From: Prochloraceae cyanobacterium PL24a_bin.78
Lineage (GTDB): Bacteria; Cyanobacteriota; Cyanobacteriia; Cyanobacteriales; JANQIW01
Assembly (NCBI GenBank): GCA_028281945.1
Contig: JANQIW010000158.1
Location: 21,888 to 85,887 of the forward strand
Length of the DNA: 64,000 bases
Direction of reading: 5' to 3'
The notes below the pieces were generated by a model. That model was not told the origin of the DNA, ran no database searches, and worked only from the letters and a program-made list of their open reading frames with translations. Within the stretch, counting starts at the first letter, position 1; each line of letters starts with the position of its first letter. Made by a program: the position numbers and the translations under genes. This document shows positions 55,435 through 64,000 of this stretch, piece after piece.

Positions 55435-55794
55435 TTAAGATTTACTTCTAGTTATATCTACTTGAATATTCCCACTAAAATTTGGTATGGGGGCATTAGG
55501 TTTAGATAATTGAACTCTTACTTGTTCTACTTTTCCTAACTTGAGAATCTCTTCAGCAATGATTGCTGCCAATTTCTCGATCAAGGCAAATTTGCTATCT
55601 TTGATTAAACTTTGTACTAAGGAGATGGCGTTACGATAATCAAATGTATCTTCGATTCCATCACTCTTACCTGGTGTTGCTAAATCCACCAATAAAGTCA
55701 AATCAACTTTAAACCATTGTCCTAATTTTTGCTCTTCTGGTAGTAATCCAGTATATCCATAAGCACTAATTCCAGTAATGTTGATTGAGTCCAT
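55435..55794 (-). CDS. folB: Dihydroneopterin aldolase
   Basis: A 119-residue FolB of folate biosynthesis, cleaving 7,8-dihydroneopterin to 6-hydroxymethyl-7,8-dihydropterin. INITGISAYGYTGLLPEEQKLGQWF (residues 4-28) contains the conserved pterin-binding glutamate, DYRNAISLVQSLI is the middle block, and VRVQLSKPNAPI near the end contains the catalytic lysine. Length is right. Standing alone on the minus strand. Confidence 0.94.
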   Translation of the reverse strand: MDSINITGISAYGYTGLLPEEQKLGQWFKVDLTLLVDLATPGKSDGIEDTFDYRNAISLVQSLIKDSKFALIEKLAAIIAEEILKLGKVEQVRVQLSKPNAPIPNFSGNIQVDITRSKS

Positions 55795-56014
55795 TATGTT
55801 TTCCTATCTACCCAATGAGGGAATTTTTTAATTTCATCGATCCAGTTTTTCACATTATATCATTGAATCAATGCTAACGGAACACTTTTTACCTAAAAAA
55901 TTATATTTCCTTTAGATTCTTTTACTTAAGAAAATATTAAAATAAGGTTTGTCTCCCTCCCATCACCATTCTACACTAAAAAATTATCTTTCCCAGATTG
56001 TCCCTAGATAATGT

Positions 56015-57334
56015 TTATAAATCTTTATGTTCTAATTGTTTCCCATTTTCTGTAGTATAGGTAGCTACTACATGACCATTTCCTGTTAATTGATATTTAT
56101 AACTAACTAATCCTTCTAATCCCACTGGACCTCTTGGGGGCATTTTTTGGGTACTAATTCCTACTTCCGCACCAAATCCATAACGAAATCCATCAGCAAA
56201 TCTGGTTGAACAATTATGATACACAGAGGCTGCATCTACTAATTTCAAAAATAAAGACGCTGCGGTGGGATCTTCTGTAATAATGGCATCTGTATGTTTT
56301 GAACCATAATGATTAATATGAGAAATAGCTGCTTCTAAATCTGGAACTATTTTGATTGATAAGATTAAATCACAGTATTCTGTTGCCCAATCTTGGGATG
56401 TAGCCGGTTTAATATCAATTATTTTTAGAGTTTGGCTATCTCCTCTTAATTCTACTTCCTTTTCTTGTAATGCTTTTGCCAGTTTTGGGAGGATTTCTGG
56501 GGCAATTTCTTCATCTACTAATAAGGTTTCAATGGCATTACAAGCGGCTGGATATTGAGTTTTGGCATCGATGGTTATTTTGATTGCCTTTTCTAGATCA
56601 GCTACTTTATTAATATATAAATGACATATTCCATCTGCATGACCTAAAACTGCGATATTTGTATTAGCTTGGATGTATTGGACAAAGGAATTTGACCCTC
56701 TAGGGATAATTAAATTTACATATTTATCTAGTTTTAATAATTCTTGAATCTCAGATCTAGTGGTTAATAATTGTACTGCATTAGTACTAACTTGGGTTTG
56801 TGCCAAAGCTTGATGAATTATCTCTACTAAAGTATTACAAGATTGAGTCGCTTCTTTTCCTCCCTTAAGAATTACACCATTACCAGATTTGATAGCCAAA
56901 CTTACAATTTGAATAAGAGCTTCTGGGCGAGCTTCAAAGATTACCCCTAAAACTCCTATAGGAAAAGTAATTCTTTTAAGGATTAATCCTTCATCCAATT
57001 GTCTATGTATTTCAGTAATACCAGTTGGATCTGGTAAATTAACTACTGATAACACTCCTGTTATGGCAGTTTTTAGTTTTTTCTCTCCTAATTTTAATCT
57101 AGCTAAAAGTGCTTTAGGGATTCCTTCTTCTTCTGCTTTCTGATAATCTGCTTCATTTGCCGCTAAAATTTCTTTGGTATGAGCTTCTAAAGCATGAGCA
57201 ATGGCTCCTAATGCTTGATTTTTCTGTTGTGTCGATAATACAGCTAATTCTCTAGCGGCTATCTGGGTAGATTGTGCCATTTCAATTAGAGATGGGGATG
57301 TAATTTCTGGAGTTTTTGTATTGCTTATTACCAT
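56015..57334 (-). CDS. proA: Gamma-glutamyl phosphate reductase
   Basis: A 439-residue ProA that reduces glutamyl 5-phosphate to glutamate semialdehyde in proline synthesis. The catalytic cysteine is in [13 protein letters not shown] near 255, [23 protein letters not shown] near 115-137 and GKEATQSC near 158 bind NADPH and substrate, and [25 protein letters not shown] is near 365-390. Length fits the family (about 420). The proB partner is not in the window. Confidence 0.96.
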   Translation of the reverse strand: MVISNTKTPEITSPSLIEMAQSTQIAARELAVLSTQQKNQALGAIAHALEAHTKEILAANEADYQKAEEEGIPKALLARLKLGEKKLKTAITGVLSVVNLPDPTGITEIHRQLDEGLILKRITFPIGVLGVIFEARPEALIQIVSLAIKSGNGVILKGGKEATQSCNTLVEIIHQALAQTQVSTNAVQLLTTRSEIQELLKLDKYVNLIIPRGSNSFVQYIQANTNIAVLGHADGICHLYINKVADLEKAIKITIDAKTQYPAACNAIETLLVDEEIAPEILPKLAKALQEKEVELRGDSQTLKIIDIKPATSQDWATEYCDLILSIKIVPDLEAAISHINHYGSKHTDAIITEDPTAASLFLKLVDAASVYHNCSTRFADGFRYGFGAEVGISTQKMPPRGPVGLEGLVSYKYQLTGNGHVVATYTTENGKQLEHKDL

Positions 57335-57629
57335 GATCTATCTTTTTTTATCTTACAAATATCTCTTCTTCTTCTAATATATCTTTATCTTCTCAAGAAA
57401 AGCTTCAAGGAGTGGTTTTTCTTAATAAAATAATAACTTAACCATAATTTTAATCTTTCTTTATTTAGTAAATCATTTTCATTACTAATGAATTACAAAA
57501 AAATATCCTCTAATTTAAGATTATAAAATACAATCATCAAAAAGGGGATATTTAATTTAATATATATTTATTAAGTAGATTCAATTTATTAGTCTAATCT
57601 ACTCTAAAAGTATAATCTTGACTAAAACT

Positions 57630-59840
57630 TTATGATTCAGTAGTAGAAGTTTTATTAGTATCTATAGTTTTATTTTGAATTTCACCATTTACAGAAGAAC
57701 CATTACCATTACCATTGCCATTAGCTTTAATCATTTTTGGATAAGAATCAAGTTCAACAGATACTGGAATAGCAATACCAATTCCTTCCTTCCTGAATGT
57801 TTCTATAACTATACAAATAATCTGATCCCACATCTTCCAGAAATCAGCTTGTTTAGACTTAACACTAAAGTAAACTTCCACATAATTAGCTTGATATTCC
57901 CAATAGAAAACTGAGGGAGCAGGTGTTTCTAAAACTAAAGGGTGATTTTTAGCAATATCCAAAAGGATTTCTCTTATTCTGCCAAAATCTTGACTAGCTT
58001 CTACATGAAGAGGAATAGACATTGCGCGGACTTCGCTTTTACTTAAATTAATAATTTTGCCACCCCAGACGGTATTGTTGGGAAGAGAGATAATTTCCTT
58101 TTTCCAACCTTGAAACTTTGTAGTTGCTAAATCAATTGACTTCACATAACCCCAAATCCCATCTACTTGAACTTCATCTCCTATATCAAATGGTTTATTA
58201 ATCAGCATCATTAACCCACTAGCAATATTACCAAGGTTACTTTGGAGTGCGAAAGCTAAGATGAAACTCAAACCACCAATTAAGGCGAGAATTGGTCCTA
58301 AATTTACTCCTATTGCAGATAATCCTACGAGAAAACCAATAATTAGCCCTCCTCGCTTGATGCTGACAACAATAAATTCTCGAAGTAAAGATGAGACTAA
58401 ACCAAATTTAGACAGTGAAAAATTTACAACTCTGGCTAATACTCGAGAGACAATAAAGGCAGCAATGAAGATTCCAATTAACATAGCTGCATCTATTCCC
58501 AGCTTGATACCCCCTTCTTCTGATTTAACCCAAGTTAAAATCCTCACTCCCAATCCTTCAGTATCAGTAATATCTAGTTCAATTCCCTGAACTGCTCGAA
58601 TATAAGTACGATAAGATTCGCTATCTCCTCCTTTTCGATCTAATTCATCTAAGACAAGATTAAAACGTTCGATTAAACTTGCTTGTTCAGTTTGAAGTTT
58701 TGTGACATTAGCAACAATTTGATTCTTTAAATCTTCTTCACTTTCGGCTAATTGTTCTAATCTTAATAAAGCTGAGTCTAATTGTTGTGCTTTTTGGATT
58801 AAAGCGTCTAACTCATTACCAGAAGTATTGTCATCTTGTATAAATTCTGATGCTTGTTCTAATTGCTCTTTATTTCTTTCTAATTCTTCTTCTGTTTGTT
58901 GATTTGCTGTTGCTGTTGAAGTTTGATTTTGGTTTTCAACCTCTTGAGCCTTTTTCTTATTTTCTAAATCTTCTTCTGCCTTTTCCAAAGCGTCTTGAGC
59001 TTTTTCTACTTCTGTAGTAGCTGTTTGATATTCAGGAGTATTTGGAGTCAAGCTTTGTTGAGTTTCTTGTGCTTGATCTAGTTCAATTTGAGCTTCTTCA
59101 ACAATTTTTTCTGCTAGTGCTATTTCTGCTTTTTCTACAGCTTCTCTAGCTACTTGTATTCTTTGAACATTTTGTCCAAATTCAAAAGAACCGGGAGTTG
59201 CTTTTTCTTGAGCTTGCCTAGCTTCTTCTAATTCTTTTTCTGCTTCTTCTAGATCTTGTTTAAGCTTTTCTCTTCCTAAATCTTGTTGAGCTTCTTGGAT
59301 TACATTACGGGTACTTTCATCCGCTTCAATTTCTTCTTTGGTTTCTAGTGCAATATCAATTGCTTCTTGTGCTTTGTCAATAGCAACTCTGGCCTCTTCT
59401 ACTTTTTCAAGTCCTCTTTCATATTCTGGAGTGCCGGGATTGGTATTTGCTTGGGCCTTTTTAGCTTCTTCAAGCTTTTTTTTAGCTTCTTCTAATGCTT
59501 TAACTGCTTCTTCTTGATTTCCAATAATTTGCTGATTCTGCTTTTTAATAGCAATTTCTGTGTCACTAATTTTTTGAACTTTTTCTCGAAGCAAGACTAA
59601 CCAAGCTGCTGCTTCTATTTCTAATTCTCCTAAGGTTAGGGGTTTTGCTAACAGTTTCAGTTGATCTTCGGGTATTTCTGGATCTTTAGTGGTAAGTGGA
59701 GTATTAGCTTGTGTGGTTTCAACAGTTTGACTTCTTACACTTTCAACCTGAAATGCTATGGATCCGATGGTTGTGGTGCAAGCAAATGCGATAATCGCTA
59801 TGAATTTAATTTTACGAGGGATAATTTTACGAGGAAACAT
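57630..59840 (-). CDS. MscS-type mechanosensitive channel with long coiled-coil N-terminus
   Basis: A 736-residue membrane protein. A signal or anchor helix covers 11-31. Residues 60-410 are a long Glu/Lys/Ala-rich helical region with three ~50-80-residue repeats, each interrupted by a turn (NPGTPEY 134-140, TPGSFEF 215-221, TPNTPEY 265-271). Transmembrane helices start near 445; the pore helix and MscS core (LGPILALIGGLSFILAFALQ, then NIASGLMMLINKPFDIGDEV) lie near 525-565, followed by the cytosolic beta domain. The tail is Asn/Gly-rich. It should open under membrane tension for osmotic release. GGAGA ribosome site 8 bases before ATG. Confidence 0.93.
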   Translation of the reverse strand: MFPRKIIPRKIKFIAIIAFACTTTIGSIAFQVESVRSQTVETTQANTPLTTKDPEIPEDQLKLLAKPLTLGELEIEAAAWLVLLREKVQKISDTEIAIKKQNQQIIGNQEEAVKALEEAKKKLEEAKKAQANTNPGTPEYERGLEKVEEARVAIDKAQEAIDIALETKEEIEADESTRNVIQEAQQDLGREKLKQDLEEAEKELEEARQAQEKATPGSFEFGQNVQRIQVAREAVEKAEIALAEKIVEEAQIELDQAQETQQSLTPNTPEYQTATTEVEKAQDALEKAEEDLENKKKAQEVENQNQTSTATANQQTEEELERNKEQLEQASEFIQDDNTSGNELDALIQKAQQLDSALLRLEQLAESEEDLKNQIVANVTKLQTEQASLIERFNLVLDELDRKGGDSESYRTYIRAVQGIELDITDTEGLGVRILTWVKSEEGGIKLGIDAAMLIGIFIAAFIVSRVLARVVNFSLSKFGLVSSLLREFIVVSIKRGGLIIGFLVGLSAIGVNLGPILALIGGLSFILAFALQSNLGNIASGLMMLINKPFDIGDEVQVDGIWGYVKSIDLATTKFQGWKKEIISLPNNTVWGGKIINLSKSEVRAMSIPLHVEASQDFGRIREILLDIAKNHPLVLETPAPSVFYWEYQANYVEVYFSVKSKQADFWKMWDQIICIVIETFRKEGIGIAIPVSVELDSYPKMIKANGNGNGNGSSVNGEIQNKTIDTNKTSTTES

Positions 59841-60307
59841 GATTTTTTCTCCATGATCATAAAGTTGTTGTTAATTTCTTGATTATTTGGCTTTGTTAAT
59901 TACTATTTTCTAGGTTGAGACTCTTTTCGACAACTGATTGGCAATTATTGTTGCACATTCTTGGTTTGCCTATATTTTTTAAAGATATTTTTTTTATTTT
60001 GAGTTTTACAATAAGAGCTTATTTTTTTAAAACTTGATCTTCAAATTTATATAGGTATATTGACTAGATACTAAATACCTAAATAGTATTTAACATAATA
60101 AGTATTATAGTCTTCTATTGTTTTTTTTATTTAAAGTTTTGATGAAGTTTTTTAAATTTTAACTATAATAAAAGTTGATGATTTAAAGCTATATCTCCTC
60201 AAAAACAAACTAAAGTATTGTCAAGATAATTATCTTAATTGAAATTTCTTTGTTTTCTAGCTTTAATGAACCTTTTGTCAGAAATTAACTGATGTTATTG
60301 TTCTTAA
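59841..60307. other. Intergenic region upstream of the MscS gene
   Basis: 467 strongly AT-rich bases between the MscS start and the bestrophin stop. The only distinct element is a perfect 14-base palindrome AAGATAATTATCTT (60223-60236). No gene or known RNA is seen. Confidence 0.5.
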
Positions 60308-61195
60308 TCATAACAAAGAATTATCAGTATTAATTAACTCTTCAATTCCATTTTGTATACCAACACTTAGATTATTTAAAGGTAAATCATTGGAATCATA
60401 ACCAAAGGGATTTTCAATCTCTAAACCAATAGCTTCTATTCCTAATAAAGCAAATGCAATGATTCCCATTCCAACAGGAGTTAATGAACCTAAAGTGCCT
60501 ACTAATTCAAAGGGAAGGGTTAGTAAATAAATCAATAATAAATGTTTTAAATGGATGGCATAAGCTTTAGGAATTGGAGTACTTAGAATTCTTTCACAAG
60601 CAATCAAATTTGAAAGTAAATTATCAAGGTTTTGGTTTAATTCTATTAGCATTAAACCATCGATATTATTATTTTCATAGGCTTTTTTAAGATAATCTGA
60701 TAACCATTTTCCCATCAATAAAGGCATATGGTTAACATTATTTAATTCTTGATATTGTTGCTGTGATAAAAACTTTTGACTAAAAGAGTCTATATGTTCT
60801 TTTCTTAAGTGTTGGGTACTGATTTGTAAATATATACTGATTAATCTTAAATGGTTTAGTTTTTCTTGTTTCTCTTCTTCAGTTTTTGCTTTAATATATA
60901 CTAAAACTTTTCTAGCTAAGATTCGAGAATTATCAATAATTCCTCCTATTTTTTTCCTTCCTTCCCAATAACGATCATATGCTGTATTGGTTCTAAAAAC
61001 TAATAGTAAACCTAAAACCAAACCGGGGATTAATCCTCCTATTTCTTCTTGATAAACGGGAAAATCCATTCCATAGAGAATAGTAATTAAAAGTGAAAAA
61101 AAAATCACAATAATCACTTTTAATCTAATGGCAGGAATAACAGAATGTTGAGAATCAAGAATTAATTTATACCAAAGTTTTTCGTCAGACATCAT
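60308..61195 (-). CDS. Bestrophin-family anion channel (UPF0187)
   Basis: A 295-residue bacterial bestrophin. LVFRTNTAYDRYWEGRKKIG near 65-84, IPKAYAIHLKHLL near 208-220 and IENPFGYDSNDLPL near 261-274 are the conserved family blocks; the last forms the acidic region next to the ion pathway. Four main hydrophobic helices. Family members form pentamers that conduct anions such as chloride or bicarbonate. A role in bicarbonate movement is attractive in a cyanobacterium but unproven. It is 15 bases after the phosphopantetheinyl transferase gene. Confidence 0.9.
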   Translation of the reverse strand: MMSDEKLWYKLILDSQHSVIPAIRLKVIIVIFFSLLITILYGMDFPVYQEEIGGLIPGLVLGLLLVFRTNTAYDRYWEGRKKIGGIIDNSRILARKVLVYIKAKTEEEKQEKLNHLRLISIYLQISTQHLRKEHIDSFSQKFLSQQQYQELNNVNHMPLLMGKWLSDYLKKAYENNNIDGLMLIELNQNLDNLLSNLIACERILSTPIPKAYAIHLKHLLLIYLLTLPFELVGTLGSLTPVGMGIIAFALLGIEAIGLEIENPFGYDSNDLPLNNLSVGIQNGIEELINTDNSLL

Positions 61196-61210
61196 TATCT
61201 TTAAACACTA

Positions 61211-61972
61211 TTAAATTGACCAATTCCAGAATTTTTGAACTAAAATAGATTGACTTTCTACTGCGATGGTTGCTACATAATTAGCTAAAGGCATAAAATG
61301 ATATAAATACCAATTAGAAGTTAATATTTTATCTCCTTTAATTTCTATTAATCCAGTTGTCATATCAGGGATTAAAGATACTTCAAATTGATCTAAACAT
61401 CCCCCTAAACCATCTCCTGTAGCTTTTAAATATGCTTCTTTTGCTGTCCAAATTTGAAAAAATGTTGTTTGTTGTTTTTTGGGGTGAAAAATACTACTAA
61501 TAAGATTGGATTCTTTTGGAGAAAAAAACCGTTTAGCAATCTTATCAGCATCAGGCATTGGGCGTAGAAACTCTAAATCTACTCCTATTTTTCTTTGCCA
61601 TGTAAAGCCATATAATCCTATTTCTTGGGAGTGAGATAGATTAAATTCAAGTGTTGTTTCACTATTATTTCCTGATAAATTTCCTGATAAATTTGTTGAT
61701 AAATAAGGTTTACCGCGGTTAGTATATTCAAATTTCAAATTTGTTGGTTTGATACCTAAATATTGAGCCAAAATTAACCTTAGTACCCCTCTCCCAACGA
61801 TATAACGATTTCGATGTTTTGGGAAGTAAAATTTTTCTGCTCTTATTTTTTCGTCTTCTGAAAGAAAAGATTGCAATTCTTCGACAAAATTTAGATTTAA
61901 GTCCAAATTGGTACGCCAAATATGGACCTCATTATTCCCTAAAGTTAATGTTTTTGGTGGGATTTGCCACAT
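61211..61972 (-). CDS. 4'-phosphopantetheinyl transferase, Sfp/HetI type
   Basis: A 253-residue transferase that attaches the phosphopantetheine arm to carrier proteins. The magnesium and CoA motifs IGVDLEF near 133-139 and IWTAKEAYLKATGDGLG near 179-195 are intact, and RYIVGRGVLRLILAQYLG near 52-69 and FNLSHSQE are as expected. A small NLSGNLSGNN duplication lies near 94-103. As the Sfp-type enzyme it may serve the fatty acid acyl carrier protein as well as polyketide or peptide synthases, as in other cyanobacteria. It is second in the purB operon, 10 bases after purB. Confidence 0.92.
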   Translation of the reverse strand: MWQIPPKTLTLGNNEVHIWRTNLDLNLNFVEELQSFLSEDEKIRAEKFYFPKHRNRYIVGRGVLRLILAQYLGIKPTNLKFEYTNRGKPYLSTNLSGNLSGNNSETTLEFNLSHSQEIGLYGFTWQRKIGVDLEFLRPMPDADKIAKRFFSPKESNLISSIFHPKKQQTTFFQIWTAKEAYLKATGDGLGGCLDQFEVSLIPDMTTGLIEIKGDKILTSNWYLYHFMPLANYVATIAVESQSILVQKFWNWSI

Positions 61973-61982
61973 TTATTTTTTT

Positions 61983-63278
61983 TTAAATAGATAACCTTTG
62001 ATAAATTTGATCTAGATTTTTTAGATGTTCTTGAGGATCGAAACAGGTTTCTATTTCCTTTGGTGAAAGATATTTTTTCACTTCAGAATCTTTATCTATT
62101 AGATTTCGGAAATTACCATCGGGATGATTCCATGCTTCATGAGCACAATCTTGCACTACTTTGTAAGCATCTTCTCGAATCATTCCTTTTTCCACTAAAG
62201 CTAATAAAACTTTTTGACTAAAAATTACTCCTCCATAAATATTCATATTTCGTTTCATGTTTTCTGGATAAACTTGTAGGTTTTTAATAACTTGGATTAT
62301 TTCTTTTAACATGAAATTTATTAAAGTACAACTATCTGGAAAGATTATTCTTTCCACACTACTATGAGAAATATCTCTTTCATGCCACAAGGCTACATTT
62401 TCTAAGGCGGCTACGGCGTGCCCTCGAATTATTCTTGCCATTCCTGTTAAACGTTCTGATCGAATTGGATTACGTTTATGGGGCATGGCTGAAGAACCTT
62501 TTTGTCCTTTAGCGAAATATTCTTCTACTTCTAAGACATCTGTACGTTGAAGATTGCGAATTTCTACGGCAAATCTTTCGATAGATGCTGCTAATAAGGC
62601 TAAATGTTGAATAAAGTTAGCATGACGATCTCGTGAAATAATTTGAGTAGAAGCACAATCCGGTGTGAGTTCTAATTTAGCACAAGCAATGGCTTCAACC
62701 TGGGGGTCCACATTAGCATAGGTTCCTACGGCTCCAGAAATTTTACCTACGGCAATTTCATGACGAAGATTCACAAGACGATCGCGATTGCGCAGCATTT
62801 CTGCCAACCATCCTGCCAGCTTAAAACCAAAGGTAATGGGTTCAGCATGAATACCATGGGATCGCCCAATTGCTACAGTATAACGATGTTGTTGAGCTTG
62901 ATAGCGAATGGTTTGGATTAACTCTTCAACCTGTTCTAAGATGAGATTTAAACTGGGTACTAATTGTAAGGCTAAAGCTGTATCTAAAACATCGGAGCTA
63001 GTTAAACCTAAGTGAATATATCTACCTGCTTCTCCAACATATTCATTGACATTGGTAAGGAAGGCAATCATATCATGACGCACTTCTGCTTCTATTTCTA
63101 AGACCCGGTTTTCCTCGAAATTGGCTTTTGCTTTTATTTCTGCTACCGCTTCTAGGGGAATATATCCTAATTCTGCTTGGGCTTCGCATACGGCTATTTC
63201 TACAGCTAACCAAGTTTTTAGCTTGTATTCGTTTGTCCACAGCGCGCCCATTTCGGGCAATATATACCTTTCTATCAC
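61983..63278 (-). CDS. purB: Adenylosuccinate lyase
   Basis: A 431-residue fumarase/aspartase-family enzyme that releases fumarate from SAICAR and adenylosuccinate in purine synthesis. The catalytic serine loop GSSAMPHKRNP is near 259-269; LGLTSSDVLDTA near 91-102 and GRSHGIHAEPITFG near 137-150 carry other active-site residues. Full length. First gene of a tight three-gene unit with the phosphopantetheinyl transferase and bestrophin genes. Confidence 0.97.
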   Translation of the reverse strand: MIERYILPEMGALWTNEYKLKTWLAVEIAVCEAQAELGYIPLEAVAEIKAKANFEENRVLEIEAEVRHDMIAFLTNVNEYVGEAGRYIHLGLTSSDVLDTALALQLVPSLNLILEQVEELIQTIRYQAQQHRYTVAIGRSHGIHAEPITFGFKLAGWLAEMLRNRDRLVNLRHEIAVGKISGAVGTYANVDPQVEAIACAKLELTPDCASTQIISRDRHANFIQHLALLAASIERFAVEIRNLQRTDVLEVEEYFAKGQKGSSAMPHKRNPIRSERLTGMARIIRGHAVAALENVALWHERDISHSSVERIIFPDSCTLINFMLKEIIQVIKNLQVYPENMKRNMNIYGGVIFSQKVLLALVEKGMIREDAYKVVQDCAHEAWNHPDGNFRNLIDKDSEVKKYLSPKEIETCFDPQEHLKNLDQIYQRLSI

Positions 63279-63394
63279 TGATTGTGTAGTTTGATTACAA
63301 CTTATATATTCTATAGCTTATTGTGGGTTTATGGTATTTTTTTTCTTTAGATATTAGTTAAAATTATTTTATAGTTTTTTTAGGTATTGGCATT

Positions 63395-63754
63395 ATGATT
63401 AATTTAATCTCTACAAATCAGGATAATGTTGTTGGTTTTTCTATTAAAGATAAGGTGGATACTGAAGATTTGGATCGAGTGGCAACAGTGATTGAGGATT
63501 TACTAAAAACCCATGATAAGCTTAAAATTTATGCTGAAGTTGAAAGCATTGAAAGGATTACAATCCCAGCTTTTATCCAGGATATTAAGTTTAGTTTGAA
63601 GCATTTTAATGATTTTGAAAAAGAGGCCATCGTTTCTAATACTTTTTGGTTAGAAAAGTTAGCAAAATTTAGTGATAGGCTTTTTCCTAGCATTGAAGTT
63701 AAACACTTTTCTTTTGCTCAAAAAGATCAGGCGTTGGAGTGGATTAGTTGTTAA
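63395..63754 (+). CDS. SpoIIAA-like (STAS-fold) protein
   Basis: A 119-residue protein of the SpoIIAA-like/DUF3478 type: VVGFSIKDKVDTEDLDRVATVIEDLL at the start, LKIYAEVESIERITIPAFIQDIKFSLKHF in the middle and KHFSFAQKDQALEWI at the end follow the STAS-like fold with a putative lipid-binding groove. No phosphorylatable serine motif of a true anti-anti-sigma factor is evident. Function unknown. Divergent from purB across 116 bases; the 5S rRNA gene converges on it. Confidence 0.78.
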   Translation: MINLISTNQDNVVGFSIKDKVDTEDLDRVATVIEDLLKTHDKLKIYAEVESIERITIPAFIQDIKFSLKHFNDFEKEAIVSNTFWLEKLAKFSDRLFPSIEVKHFSFAQKDQALEWISC

Positions 63755-63880
63755 ATTTGACTCTTTACAAGCTAAAGCTAACTCAAGATTTTTTTCCTTT
63801 AAAATATTGCAGACAGAAATGGAAACAGAAAAAATGCAATATATAGGTATTGAGGAAATTCAAAGCAGCAATAGCACAAA

Positions 63881-63904
63881 CCCCGAACCGAAAATGGAAC
63901 GGGG
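63881..63904 (-). terminator. Terminator of the rRNA operon
   Basis: On the minus strand CCCCG-TT-CC pairs with GG-TT-CGGGG (two T-T mismatches), followed by TTTGTGC, 14 bases after the 5S 3' end. Confidence 0.65.
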
Positions 63905-63918
63905 CTTATGTTAAGAAT

Positions 63919-64000
63919 GGATCTGGCACAGAGCTATTGTCCAGGTTGGCAACCCAACGAGTATCTTGGCCGCGGCAAAGTTTCACTGTCGAGTTCGGGA
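63919..64000 (-). rRNA. rrf: 5S ribosomal RNA, 3' part
   Basis: Reading the minus strand, the sequence starts TCCCGAACTCGACAGTGAAA, contains the GTTGGGTTGCCAACCTGG helix and ends GCTCTGTGCCAGAT, which is the 3' two thirds of a cyanobacterial 5S rRNA. The 5' ~35 bases, and presumably 16S and 23S, lie outside the window to the right. The exact 3' end is estimated within a few bases. Confidence 0.93.

Noticed and set aside
63672..63914. A plus-strand frame overlapping the end of the SpoIIAA-like gene
   Set aside because: It overlaps a better-supported gene, runs through the rRNA terminator region and has no family resemblance.

Overview
This is a 64 kb piece of a cyanobacterial chromosome with very AT-rich DNA (roughly one third G+C by eye). 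The cyanobacterial markers are a separate rpoC1 (RNA polymerase gamma subunit), ycf46 and ycf35, a PAM68-type photosystem II assembly protein, a SePSK-type ribulokinase, DUF3318 and HetI-type phosphopantetheinyl transferase genes, and eight copies of the HIP1 octamer (GCGATCGC). rpoC1 lies alone, without rpoB or rpoC2 beside it. As far as I recall this is also the case in Synechocystis sp. PCC 6803, so together with the base composition it suggests a unicellular relative such as the Geminocystis/Cyanobacterium group; that placement is inference. The 3' part of a 5S rRNA enters at the right edge on the minus strand, so an rRNA operon lies just outside.

Layout. 0-8.5 kb: EgtD-like methyltransferase, TIGR00725 protein, Fe superoxide dismutase, polyphosphate kinase, a polysaccharide flippase, an alpha/beta hydrolase and ispF. 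8.5-14.7 kb: a CT-rich 8-bp repeat tract, glutathione reductase, a full-length PBP4 carboxypeptidase, an orphan DNA adenine methyltransferase, a NodZ/FUT8-like fucosyltransferase and an ETHE1-type persulfide dioxygenase. 14.9-21 kb: gpsA with a sugar transporter, ribulokinase, rpsO, PAM68 and DAHP synthase. 21.2-26 kb (minus strand): an RHH protein-ycf46-ycf35 operon, a strikingly short S13 carboxypeptidase, and a J-domain protein carrying three in-frame 81-bp repeats. 26.5-35.5 kb: nrdA-nrdB under twin NrdR boxes, a 1281-residue membrane protein and a lipoprotein. 35.5-43.8 kb: a transketolase/phosphoketolase-like enzyme, rpoC1, a HerA-like ATPase, a macro-domain protein and a Pit phosphate transporter.

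44-51.8 kb is the most unusual stretch: a degenerate clavaminate-synthase-like protein, then a co-directional run of a short STAND/NB-ARC ATPase, a Ser/Thr kinase whose glycine loop has lost its glycines, and an NAD-dependent DNA ligase fused at its C-terminus to a complete thioredoxin-like [2Fe-2S] ferredoxin domain. It is followed by a Dabb protein and a YafQ-type toxin-antitoxin pair with a palindromic operator. 51.9-64 kb returns to housekeeping: aspS, a TerB-like gene, DUF3318, folB, proA, a coiled-coil MscS channel, and a purB-phosphopantetheinyl transferase-bestrophin operon, then 5S rRNA.

The window mixes core metabolism with a few accessory genes and holds no prophage, insertion sequence, CRISPR array or tRNA that I can see. 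A recurring theme is short direct duplications, both in spacers just after stop codons and, in frame, inside protein linkers. The strongest leads are the LigA-ferredoxin fusion, the STAND-kinase-ligase gene run, the 81-bp repeat in the J-domain protein, the S13 enzyme lacking its usual ~200-residue insertion, and the TA module with a changed toxin residue.
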